Shown here one piece after another: positions 18,227-26,716 of a DNA stretch of 64,000 nucleotides. The first letter of the stretch is position 1, and the number at the start of each line of letters is the position of its first letter. Source of the DNA: UBA7332 sp051657165 (GTDB lineage: Bacteria > Bacteroidota > Bacteroidia > Bacteroidales > UBA7332); the NCBI GenBank assembly GCA_051657165.1, contig JBOFKD010000302.1, positions 17,724-81,723 of the forward strand. Direction: 5' to 3'. A program made the translations under genes and the position numbers. The notes beneath the pieces were generated by a model. The model did no database searches. It saw only the letters and a program-made list of their open reading frames with translations, and was not told the DNA's origin.

Positions 18227-18467
18227 CTCAAATTTTCCTGATTTCAATTGCAACCAATTGCAACCCTATATAACACACTGTTAAACAATATGATACGGGT
18301 TGCAATTCAAGAAATTCAATTGCAATCAATCATCACCATTTGCAACCATTTGCAACCTCAATTGCAACCTCCTCAACCTCTCATAAAATACTATTCCACA
18401 GACACTTACATCACATCAAGCTGTACGGTTGCAATTGGTTGCAATTCAAAACGTAAAACTCTGTGTA
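18227..18467 (+). repeat. Iteron cassette C2 (word TTGCAACC/GGTTGCAA)
   Basis: Same design as C1 with another word. The left end is CTCAAATTTTCCTGATTTCAAT; the right tag ATTCAAAAC-GT-AAAACTCTGTGTA is at 18444-18467, identical to the C1 tag except for the two central bases. About nine copies of the word occur: two forward at the left, a mixed central group, and two inverted directly before the tag. The total of about 241 bp is close to C1. The left boundary is less certain than the right. Confidence 0.8.
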
Positions 18468-18503
18468 TAGTTTTTCCTGAAGAGAGTTAAGAGCTTCCGC
18501 AGA

Positions 18504-18557
18504 TTCTCTTAAGTGATTTTCCATTTTCTCTTAAGAGAATTTCGAATTTCTCTTAAG
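18504..18557 (+). repeat. Three TTCTCTTAAG iterons at exact 22-bp spacing
   Basis: TTCTCTTAAG starts at 18504, 18526 and 18548, so the period is exactly 22 bp, about two helical turns. The middle copy extends to a perfect 14-bp palindrome TTCTCTTAAGAGAA (18526-18539). Phased repeats like this usually mark cooperative protein binding. Confidence 0.75.
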
Positions 18558-18588
18558 CAAATTTCCAACGGCATGATCAGGCCCGTTT

Positions 18589-18663
18589 GCAAGTAGCAAA
18601 TTGAAATTAGCAAGTAGCAAAATAAATTTTGCAAGTAGCAAACTTTCATTTGCCGGTAGCTAA
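18589..18663 (+). repeat. Four GCAAGTAGCAAA iterons at exact 21-bp spacing
   Basis: GCAAGTAGCAAA starts at 18589, 18610 and 18631; a degenerate fourth copy, GCCGGTAGCTAA (9 of 12), starts at 18652 in the same phase. The 21-bp period places every copy on the same helix face. Confidence 0.75.
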
Positions 18664-18699
18664 TAAATACTCTCTGATACACCTCCATTTCTTCAAAAA

Positions 18700-18965
18700 T
18701 AACCGTATATTTCTGCTTTCTTAAACGTATATTTTAGTAAGAATAAACCGACAACTAATTATTGTATATAAGAGGTTTAGTTCGTTTAACCGTATCCCTT
18801 AGAATTCGCATGCGCATGCGTTCTAATTCCGATGCGCATCGGAAAAGTAAATCAACCGTATCTTGTAACTAAACCATCCGTATATAAAAAATAATTCCTC
18901 CTTTATTCCGGCTAGTCTATACGTATATTCGTTTGCGTTCATACGGATATTGCACATAATACAAT
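18700..18965. repeat. CCGTATAT-word region centred on two palindromes
   Basis: CGTAT-type words (CCGTATAT, ACGTATAT, CCGTATC, ATACGGATAT) recur at least six times. Near the centre lie CGCATGCGCATGCG (18807-18820, perfect palindrome, flanked by AGAA/TTCT) and TTCCGATGC/GCATCGGAA (18827-18844, perfect 18-bp palindrome). GGTTTAGTT (18774-18782) and AACTAAACC (18867-18875) form an outer inverted pair around almost the same centre. No gene is seen. Confidence 0.65.
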
Positions 18966-19008
18966 GTAGGTTTACCCCACTTCATATGCGCCTTGTCTGG
19001 CAATACAT

Positions 19009-19068
19009 AAAAAAGCGGAATCGTTTTAACGGATACTTCTATCCATCCAAAACGATTCCGCTTTTTTT
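19009..19068. terminator. Bidirectional terminator with nested hairpin
   Basis: AAAAGCGGAATCGTTTT pairs with AAAACGATTCCGCTTTT (arms 19011-19027 and 19049-19065), with a GGAT/ATCC stem inside the loop. A runs and T runs on both sides allow use in either direction. On the minus strand it would end the S41 peptidase operon, whose last stop is at 19201; on the plus strand it insulates the repeat mosaic. Confidence 0.8.
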
Positions 19069-19200
19069 ATTGATTTATCCTCCCGAAAAACATTCAAATT
19101 ATCATAGACTAATTGAATATCAGTCCTACTCTTGAAAGCGGGTAAATATCTGAAGTAACAGCAAATCCCGTTTACTTAACTGAATATTTCGGTATTAGGG

Positions 19201-20640
19201 CTATTCACAAATCAAACCCTTCGGATTATTTATTTCAGAAATGCCCAGACATTTAAGTACCGGCATTTCCATATTAGAGCCATATACTTTCTGCGATTGT
19301 TTTATACTTACGTCCAAAGCCCGCAAAGACATTTGCATATAAATATCATCCAGACTTCCGAAAGCGACAAACGGTCGTGCGAACTCAATTTCCGAGTATG
19401 AGTTTACAGCATCAGGAACAAAACCATTTCTATAATTTGACTGACGAAGCGAATTATATATCTTAATTGTTATAGGCTGTAGTTTATATCCCGGAAATGT
19501 AGCGTTCTTAATTGAGTACGACCCCACATTTTTACCCTCAGTAGTTTCACCTACATGGATCACAGGTATGTAAGGCCTTAGACTATTTATAATCAATTCA
19601 CTGGCTGATGCCGTATAACGTGTACCAATAACAACCAGCCTGTCCAGATTAAGATTCGCATCGTTAATCACAGAACTTGTATAGAATTTTAATTCCTTCT
19701 CTTTATTTGTCTTTTCCAGCTTATCATTCATCTCCTGATAGGCCATTAAGCTGCCCAACTCAGGAGCAGGGACCAATGTACTGGCCAGAAGCTGTGCAGT
19801 TCGCAAAAAACCGCCTCCGTTATAACGCAAATCCAGAATAAGATCAGACACGCCCTGATTCTTAAAACTCTTCATTAAATCACGCAACTCATTTTCATAT
19901 CTGAAATCAACTCCGTCTTCGGAAGGTCCATACTTAAAAGCGTTGTATACCAAATATCCGATTTTACGGTCACCAAACTGCATAACCCGTGAATAATGAA
20001 TTGGATTTTCATCTATACTTTGTGCAGCATCCAGCTTAACCGGAGTATTATATTCAACATACTCATACTCATTTATCGCCTGATTCAAAATATATGCAGC
20101 CTTATAAACCGTTATAGCCGACCCTGACTTGAGCAATGCATAGTTGGTAGCATTCAAGCGTTCATTGTTTACCTTATAAATAAAATCGCCTCGCTTTATA
20201 CCGGCTTTCTCTGCCGGAGAATCTTTCAAGACATACAACACACGGGCAATCTGTGAACCAGCAGCCGCAGGGTTCGAATATCTGAGAAATTCAATTCCAT
20301 AAGTCAGATTTGCTGAATACATGGCTTTAGACTTTTCGGGCACTTCAAGATATGAGTAAAAGTATTCACGTCCATCCGAAGTCGTTTTCATTTCTTGCTG
20401 CCGTGACAATAAAGATGCAAAAAAGTCCTGTGAATCCTGATTGAAATTAAGAGATGAAGCTTTAGGTATATCTTTATAATAGAGATACTGATTATTCATT
20501 TCTGAATAAATCCATTCATTTACTTTTTCATTCTGTGTTTTATCTTTTAATAAATCATTGTTTTTCTCTTCGCAAGCCGTAAAAGCCAAAGAAGAAACAA
20601 GCATTAAAGCAACTACTTTATGACTATAAAATCTTTTCAT
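19201..20640 (-). CDS. S41-family (tail-specific) peptidase lipoprotein
   Basis: 479 residues. The lipobox FTAC puts the lipid anchor at C23. A PDZ-like segment lies at about 110-190 (LKDSPAEKAGIKRGDFIYKV). The S41 protease core follows: substrate-binding LDLRYNGGG (269-277), catalytic serine S345 in YTASASE and catalytic lysine K370 in TTEGKNVG, the 25-residue Ser-Lys spacing usual for CtpA/Prc relatives. It should work in the periplasm or at the outer membrane, cleaving proteins near their C-termini. It is the last gene of a five-gene minus-strand run, 91 nt after the HAD gene, and is followed by the 19009 terminator. Confidence 0.92.
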   Translation of the reverse strand: MKRFYSHKVVALMLVSSLAFTACEEKNNDLLKDKTQNEKVNEWIYSEMNNQYLYYKDIPKASSLNFNQDSQDFFASLLSRQQEMKTTSDGREYFYSYLEVPEKSKAMYSANLTYGIEFLRYSNPAAAGSQIARVLYVLKDSPAEKAGIKRGDFIYKVNNERLNATNYALLKSGSAITVYKAAYILNQAINEYEYVEYNTPVKLDAAQSIDENPIHYSRVMQFGDRKIGYLVYNAFKYGPSEDGVDFRYENELRDLMKSFKNQGVSDLILDLRYNGGGFLRTAQLLASTLVPAPELGSLMAYQEMNDKLEKTNKEKELKFYTSSVINDANLNLDRLVVIGTRYTASASELIINSLRPYIPVIHVGETTEGKNVGSYSIKNATFPGYKLQPITIKIYNSLRQSNYRNGFVPDAVNSYSEIEFARPFVAFGSLDDIYMQMSLRALDVSIKQSQKVYGSNMEMPVLKCLGISEINNPKGLICE

Positions 20641-20731
20641 TTTTCTAATATTTAAGGTACAAAATTTCTAATTTTCAATCGATTCAGCTTCAAACTCATA
20701 TATCCGGACAAAGCAGGTACTGCGGGCATTG

Positions 20732-21460
20732 TTATTTTTGAAGAGCTGGTTGGGAAGGACTCATTAAATGCATAAGTTCTTTAAAAGAGTTTAGTTTAAT
20801 AAATTCCTTTCCTTTCAAATCATCTTCACTTACCATTTCATGAATCCATGTGGTATGAAATGGGATATGTACAGCATTTGCGCCCAATTCAAGTACGGGT
20901 AAAACATCGGACTTTAATGAGTTTCCTATCATGAGGAACTCCTCCGGCTTGACTTTTAGTTGTTTCAACAGAGATTCATAATTGTATTTTTTCTTATCAC
21001 TCATTACCTCCACATGCTGAAATAAATCGGCCAGTCCCGAACGGGCTACTTTGCTCTGCTGATCCAGCAAATCACCTTTTGTAGCCAGAATGATTTTATA
21101 ACTTTTCGCTATCTCAGGAAGAATTTCTCTCACATCGTCAAGCAGTACAACCGGTTTTCTCAAAATATCATTCCCTACTTCGATAATATCCTTCAAAGTT
21201 TTGTTCGAAACTGATGAATCACTAACCTCCATTGCAGTCTCTATTGCTGAAAGTATAAAGTTTTTCACACCATATCCGTAGAGAGCAATATTTTTCAATT
21301 CCAGCTCAAATAGCTTATCAGTAATTGTTTTTTCATCCCCGAATTCAGATAACAATACACTTAATTTGTGTTCTGCCTCTCTGAAAAATATTTCATTCTC
21401 CCATAATGTATCATCTGCATCAAAAGCAATCACCTTAATTCTATTCATTTCTTCTACCAC
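20732..21460 (-). CDS. HAD-family hydrolase
   Basis: 242 residues, cytoplasmic phosphatase fold. Motif I is VIAFDADDTLW with nucleophile D14 and acid/base D16; motif II is the T in IILATKGD; the late motif LMIGNSLKSDVLPVLELGA supplies the last acidic residues. The cap lies between about 20 and 95. The substrate is unknown. The listed start overlaps the upstream gene by 7 nt; Met5 (MNRIKVIAF) would start 5 nt after that stop and is at least as likely. Tight packing with its neighbour implies co-translation. Confidence 0.88.
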   Translation of the reverse strand: MVEEMNRIKVIAFDADDTLWENEIFFREAEHKLSVLLSEFGDEKTITDKLFELELKNIALYGYGVKNFILSAIETAMEVSDSSVSNKTLKDIIEVGNDILRKPVVLLDDVREILPEIAKSYKIILATKGDLLDQQSKVARSGLADLFQHVEVMSDKKKYNYESLLKQLKVKPEEFLMIGNSLKSDVLPVLELGANAVHIPFHTTWIHEMVSEDDLKGKEFIKLNSFKELMHLMSPSQPALQK

Positions 21461-22428
21461 TTAATATTCAAATTTAAATATACAGGGAGGTGATCACTAT
21501 AACCTCCCGAATAATATAACCCTTGATAGGTTCGCCATGGAACCTTAATTCCGTTTTTATTTTCACGAAACAAGAAGTCCGGTGCAAATATATAACTTTT
21601 CATCTGAAAGACAGTTATATGACTATCTGCCCGAAGCAAATTGTCAGAGACAAAAAAATGATCTATCGTCTCCCAGCTGTTTTGAAAATAATATGTTCCG
21701 ATCTCTTTCTGATCATGAGATATATGATGTAATTTTTTTCTTAGTTGAGTCAATGCTTTTGAATCAATATGATCATTCATATCGCCCATAACAATCTGAA
21801 AGGAGTTAGCTCTGTGACCCGAAATACTGTCTGATCGGGATATGAGTTCTTCTACCACTCTCATACGCAAATGATCAGACTGTGCTTCTCCCCGACTCTT
21901 GGAAGGCAGATGGCAGACAAATACATCGAGCGTATCTCCTGAAATCACTCTTCCTGAAACATGTAATAAATCTCTTGTCGGAGATTGTCCCTGTGAGACA
22001 GGAAGCATATTAACCTCCAGCAGACGGAACTGATCAGGCTGGTAAAGCAGTGCTACATCTATCCCCCTTCTGTCCGGAGAGTTAGTAACAACATACTTAT
22101 AACCTAGCTCTCTGAGTGGAGTGTAACGGGTTAAGTATTTTAGCACCGAATCATTTTCCACTTCACACAACCCGATTAGCGCAGGTACATCCCAGCCTCC
22201 GATAGCACACAGCACTTTTGAAAGATTTATTTGTTTGTGCTTATACTTTGAATAATTCCACTTTCTGCCAGCACCGGGTAAAAAATCAGAATCATCTTTC
22301 AATGAATCTTTTTTTAGATCAAACAAGTTCTCTACGTTATAAAACACAATGCGGAAGCTTCTGTTCTCAGAAGCCTCCGCATTATACAAAATGCCCAAAG
22401 ACATTATTATGATAAAGATATATCTCAT
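21454..22428 (-). CDS. Exported endonuclease/exonuclease/phosphatase-family protein
   Basis: 324 residues with an N-terminal signal peptide (about 1-20). The EEP fold residues are all visible: N in FYNVENLFD, the metal glutamate in GLCEVEND, H in FVCHLPSK, D/N in VMGDMNDHID and the terminal DH of YSDHLPVYL. It should cleave phosphodiester bonds of nucleic acid or a phospho-substrate outside the cytoplasm. It overlaps the preceding beta-helix gene by 4 nt (ATGA), a sign of translational coupling. Confidence 0.88.
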   Translation of the reverse strand: MRYIFIIIMSLGILYNAEASENRSFRIVFYNVENLFDLKKDSLKDDSDFLPGAGRKWNYSKYKHKQINLSKVLCAIGGWDVPALIGLCEVENDSVLKYLTRYTPLRELGYKYVVTNSPDRRGIDVALLYQPDQFRLLEVNMLPVSQGQSPTRDLLHVSGRVISGDTLDVFVCHLPSKSRGEAQSDHLRMRVVEELISRSDSISGHRANSFQIVMGDMNDHIDSKALTQLRKKLHHISHDQKEIGTYYFQNSWETIDHFFVSDNLLRADSHITVFQMKSYIFAPDFLFRENKNGIKVPWRTYQGLYYSGGYSDHLPVYLNLNIKW

Positions 22429-23819
22429 TTCTCTCCGGAATACTGAAAAGCTCCGGCATCCGGATTTTCGACATTTCTGTTTACGCCGTAGAAATCTATA
22501 TCCGGCGCAGGAGAGATAGGTTGTTTACCTAATCCTCTTGCTACAGAGGCAGAATCAAGTCTGAAATCGAAATAATGATCTGTCCCTTTGGCTTTGAAAC
22601 GAGGATCTATATTCCAGATTATATTCTGATAGTTCTCTGTTTGCTCTTCTTTCCCCTTCAGTAAAGAGTTCTCAAATTTATACGTGATATTATTGGTTGC
22701 TGAAGATGGAATATAAATTTCATTTCTGTTTTTCCCCCACACGATTGAATTTCGCATAATGAGAGAAAGCTCCTTTTCCTCAGACGACACATTAACAGCG
22801 TATCCGTAAACAGCTCCGAATGAATATAAGTTGGCTATTGTGCAATTCACGAAATTATAGACTCCGCCATTCAGATCAAGTAAGTTTTCGCCTGAATTTG
22901 TAATCTGTGATCCCGATACTGACAGTGATGTGTTCTTAGCCCACAATCCTGTTTTCAGGGAATTGTGAATAAGTGAATTCTTAATAATTAATTGCGGTTG
23001 AAGCGAGGTCATACTTTTGCCTTCGATTCTTATCGCATTGACAGATGAATGAATATCACAATAATCGAATTTATTATCATAACTTTTCTCCGAAAAAGAG
23101 ATACCTTCCCACTGACCTGAGACTTTGTCATAAGGAAGCCCTGACAACATATCATCCAGACGGTCTCCGCGAAAAACTACAGGCATACCCTGTTGTCCTG
23201 TTGCGTGTATAGATCCATCTACTATTAATCGGGCTTTCTTATGAAAGAAAATTCTGGTACCGGCTTTTATATCTAAAAGAGCATCCGGTGCTACGTATAA
23301 AGAATCATATATTAAATATGGCTTCTCCGAAGTGAGCGTAAGATGCTTATTCACAACCATCCCATCCCATTTAATCGCATCCCAGGAAAGAGCTTCCAGT
23401 TCAATCTTCTGAGTTATTCCGTTAAAGGAAAAAAGAATAGCATCCTGAGCGATCACAGGGTCATTACTTGCAGCAGGCTTCAATGTCGTTTCAACGGCTA
23501 TAAAAATACTATCCTTTCCAAGAATCTCTATGTTTTGAAATACACTACCACTTTCACCATCCACATTTATCCTGAATTCTTTCGTTTCGGAAGAAAGCCG
23601 GATATCGTTAATCAGCAAGGGCTCCTTATTTCTGTTGTAAACTTTCAACCAGCGGGTTGCTGAAGGAACATCCGCAAACAATGTATCGAAGCGTAACGTA
23701 TCAGCCGAAAAAGTCAGAAGCTTATTCGGGTTTGACGAGAAATCAGGATCAGACATACAAGACATCAAACCTGAAATCAAAGCACAAAAAACAATACATT
23801 TAGTTAGTATTGATTGCAT
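22425..23819 (-). CDS. Right-handed beta-helix surface lipoprotein
   Basis: 464 residues; lipobox GLMSC with lipidated C21. An Ig-like N-terminal domain (about 35-150) is followed by a parallel beta-helix (about 170-400), seen as recurrent short strands (for example FDYCDIHSSVNAIRIEG, LIIKNSLIHNSLKTGLWAKN). Such lipoproteins in Bacteroidetes bind or process polysaccharide, but no catalytic residues can be assigned. It starts 9 nt after pepD and overlaps the next gene by 4 nt, so it is in the same operon. Confidence 0.8.
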   Translation of the reverse strand: MQSILTKCIVFCALISGLMSCMSDPDFSSNPNKLLTFSADTLRFDTLFADVPSATRWLKVYNRNKEPLLINDIRLSSETKEFRINVDGESGSVFQNIEILGKDSIFIAVETTLKPAASNDPVIAQDAILFSFNGITQKIELEALSWDAIKWDGMVVNKHLTLTSEKPYLIYDSLYVAPDALLDIKAGTRIFFHKKARLIVDGSIHATGQQGMPVVFRGDRLDDMLSGLPYDKVSGQWEGISFSEKSYDNKFDYCDIHSSVNAIRIEGKSMTSLQPQLIIKNSLIHNSLKTGLWAKNTSLSVSGSQITNSGENLLDLNGGVYNFVNCTIANLYSFGAVYGYAVNVSSEEKELSLIMRNSIVWGKNRNEIYIPSSATNNITYKFENSLLKGKEEQTENYQNIIWNIDPRFKAKGTDHYFDFRLDSASVARGLGKQPISPAPDIDFYGVNRNVENPDAGAFQYSGEK

Positions 23820-23828
23820 CGGATTATA

Positions 23829-25268
23829 TTAAATTGTTCTCAAAATTTCCAGTAAATGCTTCCAGAATTTCTCCATTGAGGATATTGACAAACGCTCTTC
23901 GGGAGAATGTGCACCAAGAATTGTAGGTCCGAAAGATATCATTTGCAGTCCCGGATACTTCTTTAAAAAGAGACCACATTCCAATCCGGCATGTACGGCA
24001 CGAATATCAGGTTCTTCATGAATAAGACTCCTGTAGGTATCAGACGCCTTTTTCACAAGATAAGACTCCAGATCCGGTTGCCAGCCCGGATATCCTTCTC
24101 CGTGAGAAACAGTTGCGCCTGCCATTTTAAATAACGCTTCAAGTCTGTAAGCAATATCATATTTAGAACTTTCAATCGCACTTCTCTGACTTGTCACAAC
24201 CTCTATATGATCATTCTTTTGTTTTACTGAAGCCAGATTTGTAGATGTTTCTACTAAACCATGCAGCTCCCGGCTCATTGAAATCACACCATTCGGACAT
24301 GAATAAAGACATGCAAGCAGATTGTCAGCCACTTGCTGATCAATACAATAATCAGGCACATCTTCTGAATCAAGCTCAATACGTAAATTCGGTTCAGTAC
24401 TCTGATATTCATTTTCAAGATCTGCTATATAGTGGTTCAGCTCGATCCGAAGATTTTCTTTATCTCTGAACGGTATACCGGCATATGCTGATGCTTCGCG
24501 AGGAATAGCATTATGCAGATTTCCTCCTGATATCTCTGAAAGAGCTATTCCGTATTTTGATTTTATGAGCCATAGAAAACGGGTAAGCAACTGTATTGCG
24601 TTCGCATAGCCTTTATTTATATCATCACCTGAATGACCTCCTTTTAATCCGGACACTCTGATCCGAAAGAAAAACAGTCCATTTGATAAATCAGCACGAT
24701 CATAGGCAAATTGAGCACGCGTATCAATTCCTCCTGCACAACCTACATAAATACCTTCTTCACCATCCAGATTCAACAAGATCTTACTCTGAAAAAAATC
24801 TTTTTCCAGAGCTGCTGCTCCGGTTAACCCAGTCTCTTCATCTACAGTAAAAAGAGCTTCAAGACGACTATGAGGAATGGTTTCAGAAGCCAGAACAGCT
24901 AAAGCAGCAGCCATTCCGGCACCATTATCCGCACCTAGAGTTGTACCTTTAGCTTTCATCCAGTCTCCATCTATATATGTCTGAATGGGGTCTGTCTCAA
25001 AATTATGTTCTACATCAGAATCTTTCTCGCAGACCATATCCATATGACATTGTAAAAGCACAGACGGTCTGTCTTCCATGCCTTTTGTTGCCGGTTTATT
25101 TATCAAAATATTACCGGCATTATCTATTTCATAAGACAAATTATATTTAACCGCAAAATCAACTAAATATGCACGAATTTGCTCTTCTTTCTTAGATGGG
25201 CGTGGCACTTTTGTTATCTCTTCGAAAAAAAGCCACACATTTTCAGTTTGAAGTTCATTATTTCTCAT
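23829..25268 (-). CDS. pepD: Aminoacyl-histidine dipeptidase (M20 family)
   Basis: A cytosolic dipeptidase with a two-zinc site. Metal ligands are in order: H in LLQCHMDMV, bridging D in LGADNGAG, catalytic E and metal E in VDEETG, D in LNLDGEEG and the late H in LGAHSPEE. A dimerisation/lid domain is inserted at about 195-380 (GGHSGDDINKG). The 479-residue length matches the family. It is the first gene of the five-gene run; its start lies 15 nt inside a compact divergent promoter. Confidence 0.93.
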   Translation of the reverse strand: MRNNELQTENVWLFFEEITKVPRPSKKEEQIRAYLVDFAVKYNLSYEIDNAGNILINKPATKGMEDRPSVLLQCHMDMVCEKDSDVEHNFETDPIQTYIDGDWMKAKGTTLGADNGAGMAAALAVLASETIPHSRLEALFTVDEETGLTGAAALEKDFFQSKILLNLDGEEGIYVGCAGGIDTRAQFAYDRADLSNGLFFFRIRVSGLKGGHSGDDINKGYANAIQLLTRFLWLIKSKYGIALSEISGGNLHNAIPREASAYAGIPFRDKENLRIELNHYIADLENEYQSTEPNLRIELDSEDVPDYCIDQQVADNLLACLYSCPNGVISMSRELHGLVETSTNLASVKQKNDHIEVVTSQRSAIESSKYDIAYRLEALFKMAGATVSHGEGYPGWQPDLESYLVKKASDTYRSLIHEEPDIRAVHAGLECGLFLKKYPGLQMISFGPTILGAHSPEERLSISSMEKFWKHLLEILRTI

Positions 25269-25276
25269 AAAAACTC

Positions 25277-25296
25277 TATATTTGTACGCAAATATA
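25277..25296. promoter_or_regulatory. Overlapping divergent -7 elements
   Basis: TATATTTG (25277-25284, plus strand) and its mirror CAAATATA (25289-25296, so TATATTTG on the minus strand) are separated by 4 bp. Each would fire away from the other, toward the genes starting at 25304 (plus) and 25268 (minus). The two transcripts would begin within the same few bases, so RNA polymerase could occupy only one at a time. Confidence 0.55.
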
Positions 25297-25303
25297 ACGA
25301 AGA

Positions 25304-25543
25304 ATGTTGAAGGTACTTCTTATTGTAATCATAATTGTAGGGATTTCAGTACTATTATTGGGAATCAAAGTGTTTTTCACCAAAAATGGGAAATTTCCAA
25401 ATACTCATATTGGTGGAAATAAAGCTCTATCCAAAAGGGGAATCTCTTGTGCTAAAACAGATGATAAATTAGCTCAGCAAAAGCAAGGTTTATTTGACCG
25501 TCTGGAAGATGACGAAATTAAAAACAACAAAGAAAAAAAATGA
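25304..25543 (+). CDS. Small single-pass membrane protein
   Basis: 79 residues. One hydrophobic segment (3-24, VLLIVIIIVGISVLLLGIKV) is followed by a short conserved-looking motif KFPNTHIGGNKALSKRGISC and a charged tail. Similar small proteins are common in Bacteroidetes but have no known function that I can name. The gene is 18 nt before the OmpH/Skp gene, and a -7 promoter element lies just upstream, so it is a real gene and leads a two-gene unit. Confidence 0.75.
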   Translation: MLKVLLIVIIIVGISVLLLGIKVFFTKNGKFPNTHIGGNKALSKRGISCAKTDDKLAQQKQGLFDRLEDDEIKNNKEKK

Positions 25544-25561
25544 AATAAAGAATAGTAATTT

Positions 25562-26167
25562 ATGAAAAACGTAAACTATCTAATTAATGGGGTTCTCGCT
25601 GCAGCTATTGTGGTGTTGTTTGTTATGCAATTTTCAAATAAGAAATCATCTACTAACTCAAATACAATTGAGAATCAGACGATCGAGACTGATGTTGTAT
25701 TGCCAATCGCATACATCGATGTTGATTCTTTATTGAAAAATTATAATCTTGCACATGATGCCAGCGAATCATTAATCCGCAAGCAGGAAGGTGCACGTGC
25801 CAGCTTAAACGAAAAAGCACGCCAGTTAGAAAATGAGATGAAAGAGTTTCAACGCAAAATTGAAAACAATGCATTTCTTTCTCGCGAAAGAGCAGAAGCT
25901 GAACAAAATCGTTTAATGCGTAAACAACAAGAACTTCAGGAGTTGGATCAGCGTCTTGGTATTGAATTTATGAATGAGCAACAAAAGTTGAATCAACAGA
26001 TTCGTGACTCAATCAATAATTACATCAATCATTACAATTCAGCGAAAAAATTCCATATGATTATCAGTAATACAAATAACGATAATCTTTTATACGCTGA
26101 TAAAGCTTATGATATCACTACTGAAATTGTTAGTGGATTAAATACAAGATATACTTCAAAAAAATAA
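25562..26167 (+). CDS. OmpH/Skp-family periplasmic chaperone
   Basis: 201 residues. An N-terminal hydrophobic anchor or signal (9-27) is followed by the OmpH core: AYIDVDSLLKNYNLA, then long coiled-coil arms rich in Glu, Gln and Arg (about 85-150). Skp-type proteins form trimers that hold unfolded outer-membrane proteins. The C-terminal KFHMIISNTNNDNLLYAD strand pair completes the body domain. It closes with a strong bidirectional terminator. Confidence 0.88.
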   Translation: MKNVNYLINGVLAAAIVVLFVMQFSNKKSSTNSNTIENQTIETDVVLPIAYIDVDSLLKNYNLAHDASESLIRKQEGARASLNEKARQLENEMKEFQRKIENNAFLSRERAEAEQNRLMRKQQELQELDQRLGIEFMNEQQKLNQQIRDSINNYINHYNSAKKFHMIISNTNNDNLLYADKAYDITTEIVSGLNTRYTSKK

Positions 26168-26181
26168 TTTTGAATGACTAA

Positions 26182-26217
26182 AAAAAGAGCTGCTTGACGA
26201 ATCAAGCAGCTCTTTTT
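26182..26217. terminator. Bidirectional terminator after the OmpH/Skp gene
   Basis: AAAAAGAGCTGCTTGA (26182-26197) pairs perfectly with TCAAGCAGCTCTTTTT (26202-26217) around a 4-nt loop, with a T run following on the plus strand. Confidence 0.9.
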
Positions 26218-26334
26218 TTATATATGTTTGATCCGGATTAAGAGGAGATTCTATTTTAACAGAGCATTTCACATTATATAGCATATTTTATTCTGCTAAT
26301 ATCTGACTCTGCATGTTATAACAATAAAAAAATT

Positions 26335-26715
26335 ATGAACAATCTCTTCAAAGCAGGACGTATCCTGACCGGTATTGCATATCTATTGTTAGGATATGTA
26401 CATTTTAAATATGCGGCAGATGATGTAAAAATGGTTCCCTCATTTTTACCATATTCTATATTCTGGGTATATCTTGTCGGAATATTCTGGCTAGCAACTG
26501 GTGCTAGCTTTATATCAAATATCCTTGTAAGACTAAGTGGTCTGTTATCAGCTTTAATGATTTTAGTTATAATATTTACTGTTCAGCTTAAAGGATTAAC
26601 CAGTAATGCTAATGCTATGAGTTTTATAACACTGGCGTTTAGCATTGGATTAGTTGCCGCAAGCCTTATGGTAAGTTCATCAGGTCACTACACCTGCAAA
26701 AAAAATATAGAATAA
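26335..26715 (+). CDS. DoxX-like integral membrane protein
   Basis: 126 residues with four predicted membrane helices (about 5-22, 42-62, 65-85, 92-112). The opening AGRILTGIAYLLLGYVHF and the small size suit the DoxX family, whose functions are varied and mostly unknown. It is transcribed alone, with terminators on both sides. Confidence 0.7.
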   Translation: MNNLFKAGRILTGIAYLLLGYVHFKYAADDVKMVPSFLPYSIFWVYLVGIFWLATGASFISNILVRLSGLLSALMILVIIFTVQLKGLTSNANAMSFITLAFSIGLVAASLMVSSSGHYTCKKNIE

Positions 26716-26716
26716 T

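Noticed and set aside
18248..18490. 80-codon plus-strand frame in cassette C2
   Set aside because: It is built from the TTGCAACC word repeats, lacks a ribosome site and has no protein-like composition.
18504..18663. CRISPR array
   Set aside because: Repeats are only 10-12 bp, the spacers are 9-12 bp, only 3-4 units occur and no cas gene is present.
18950..19135. 61-codon frame ending after the repeat mosaic
   Set aside because: It runs through the terminator hairpin at 19009-19068.
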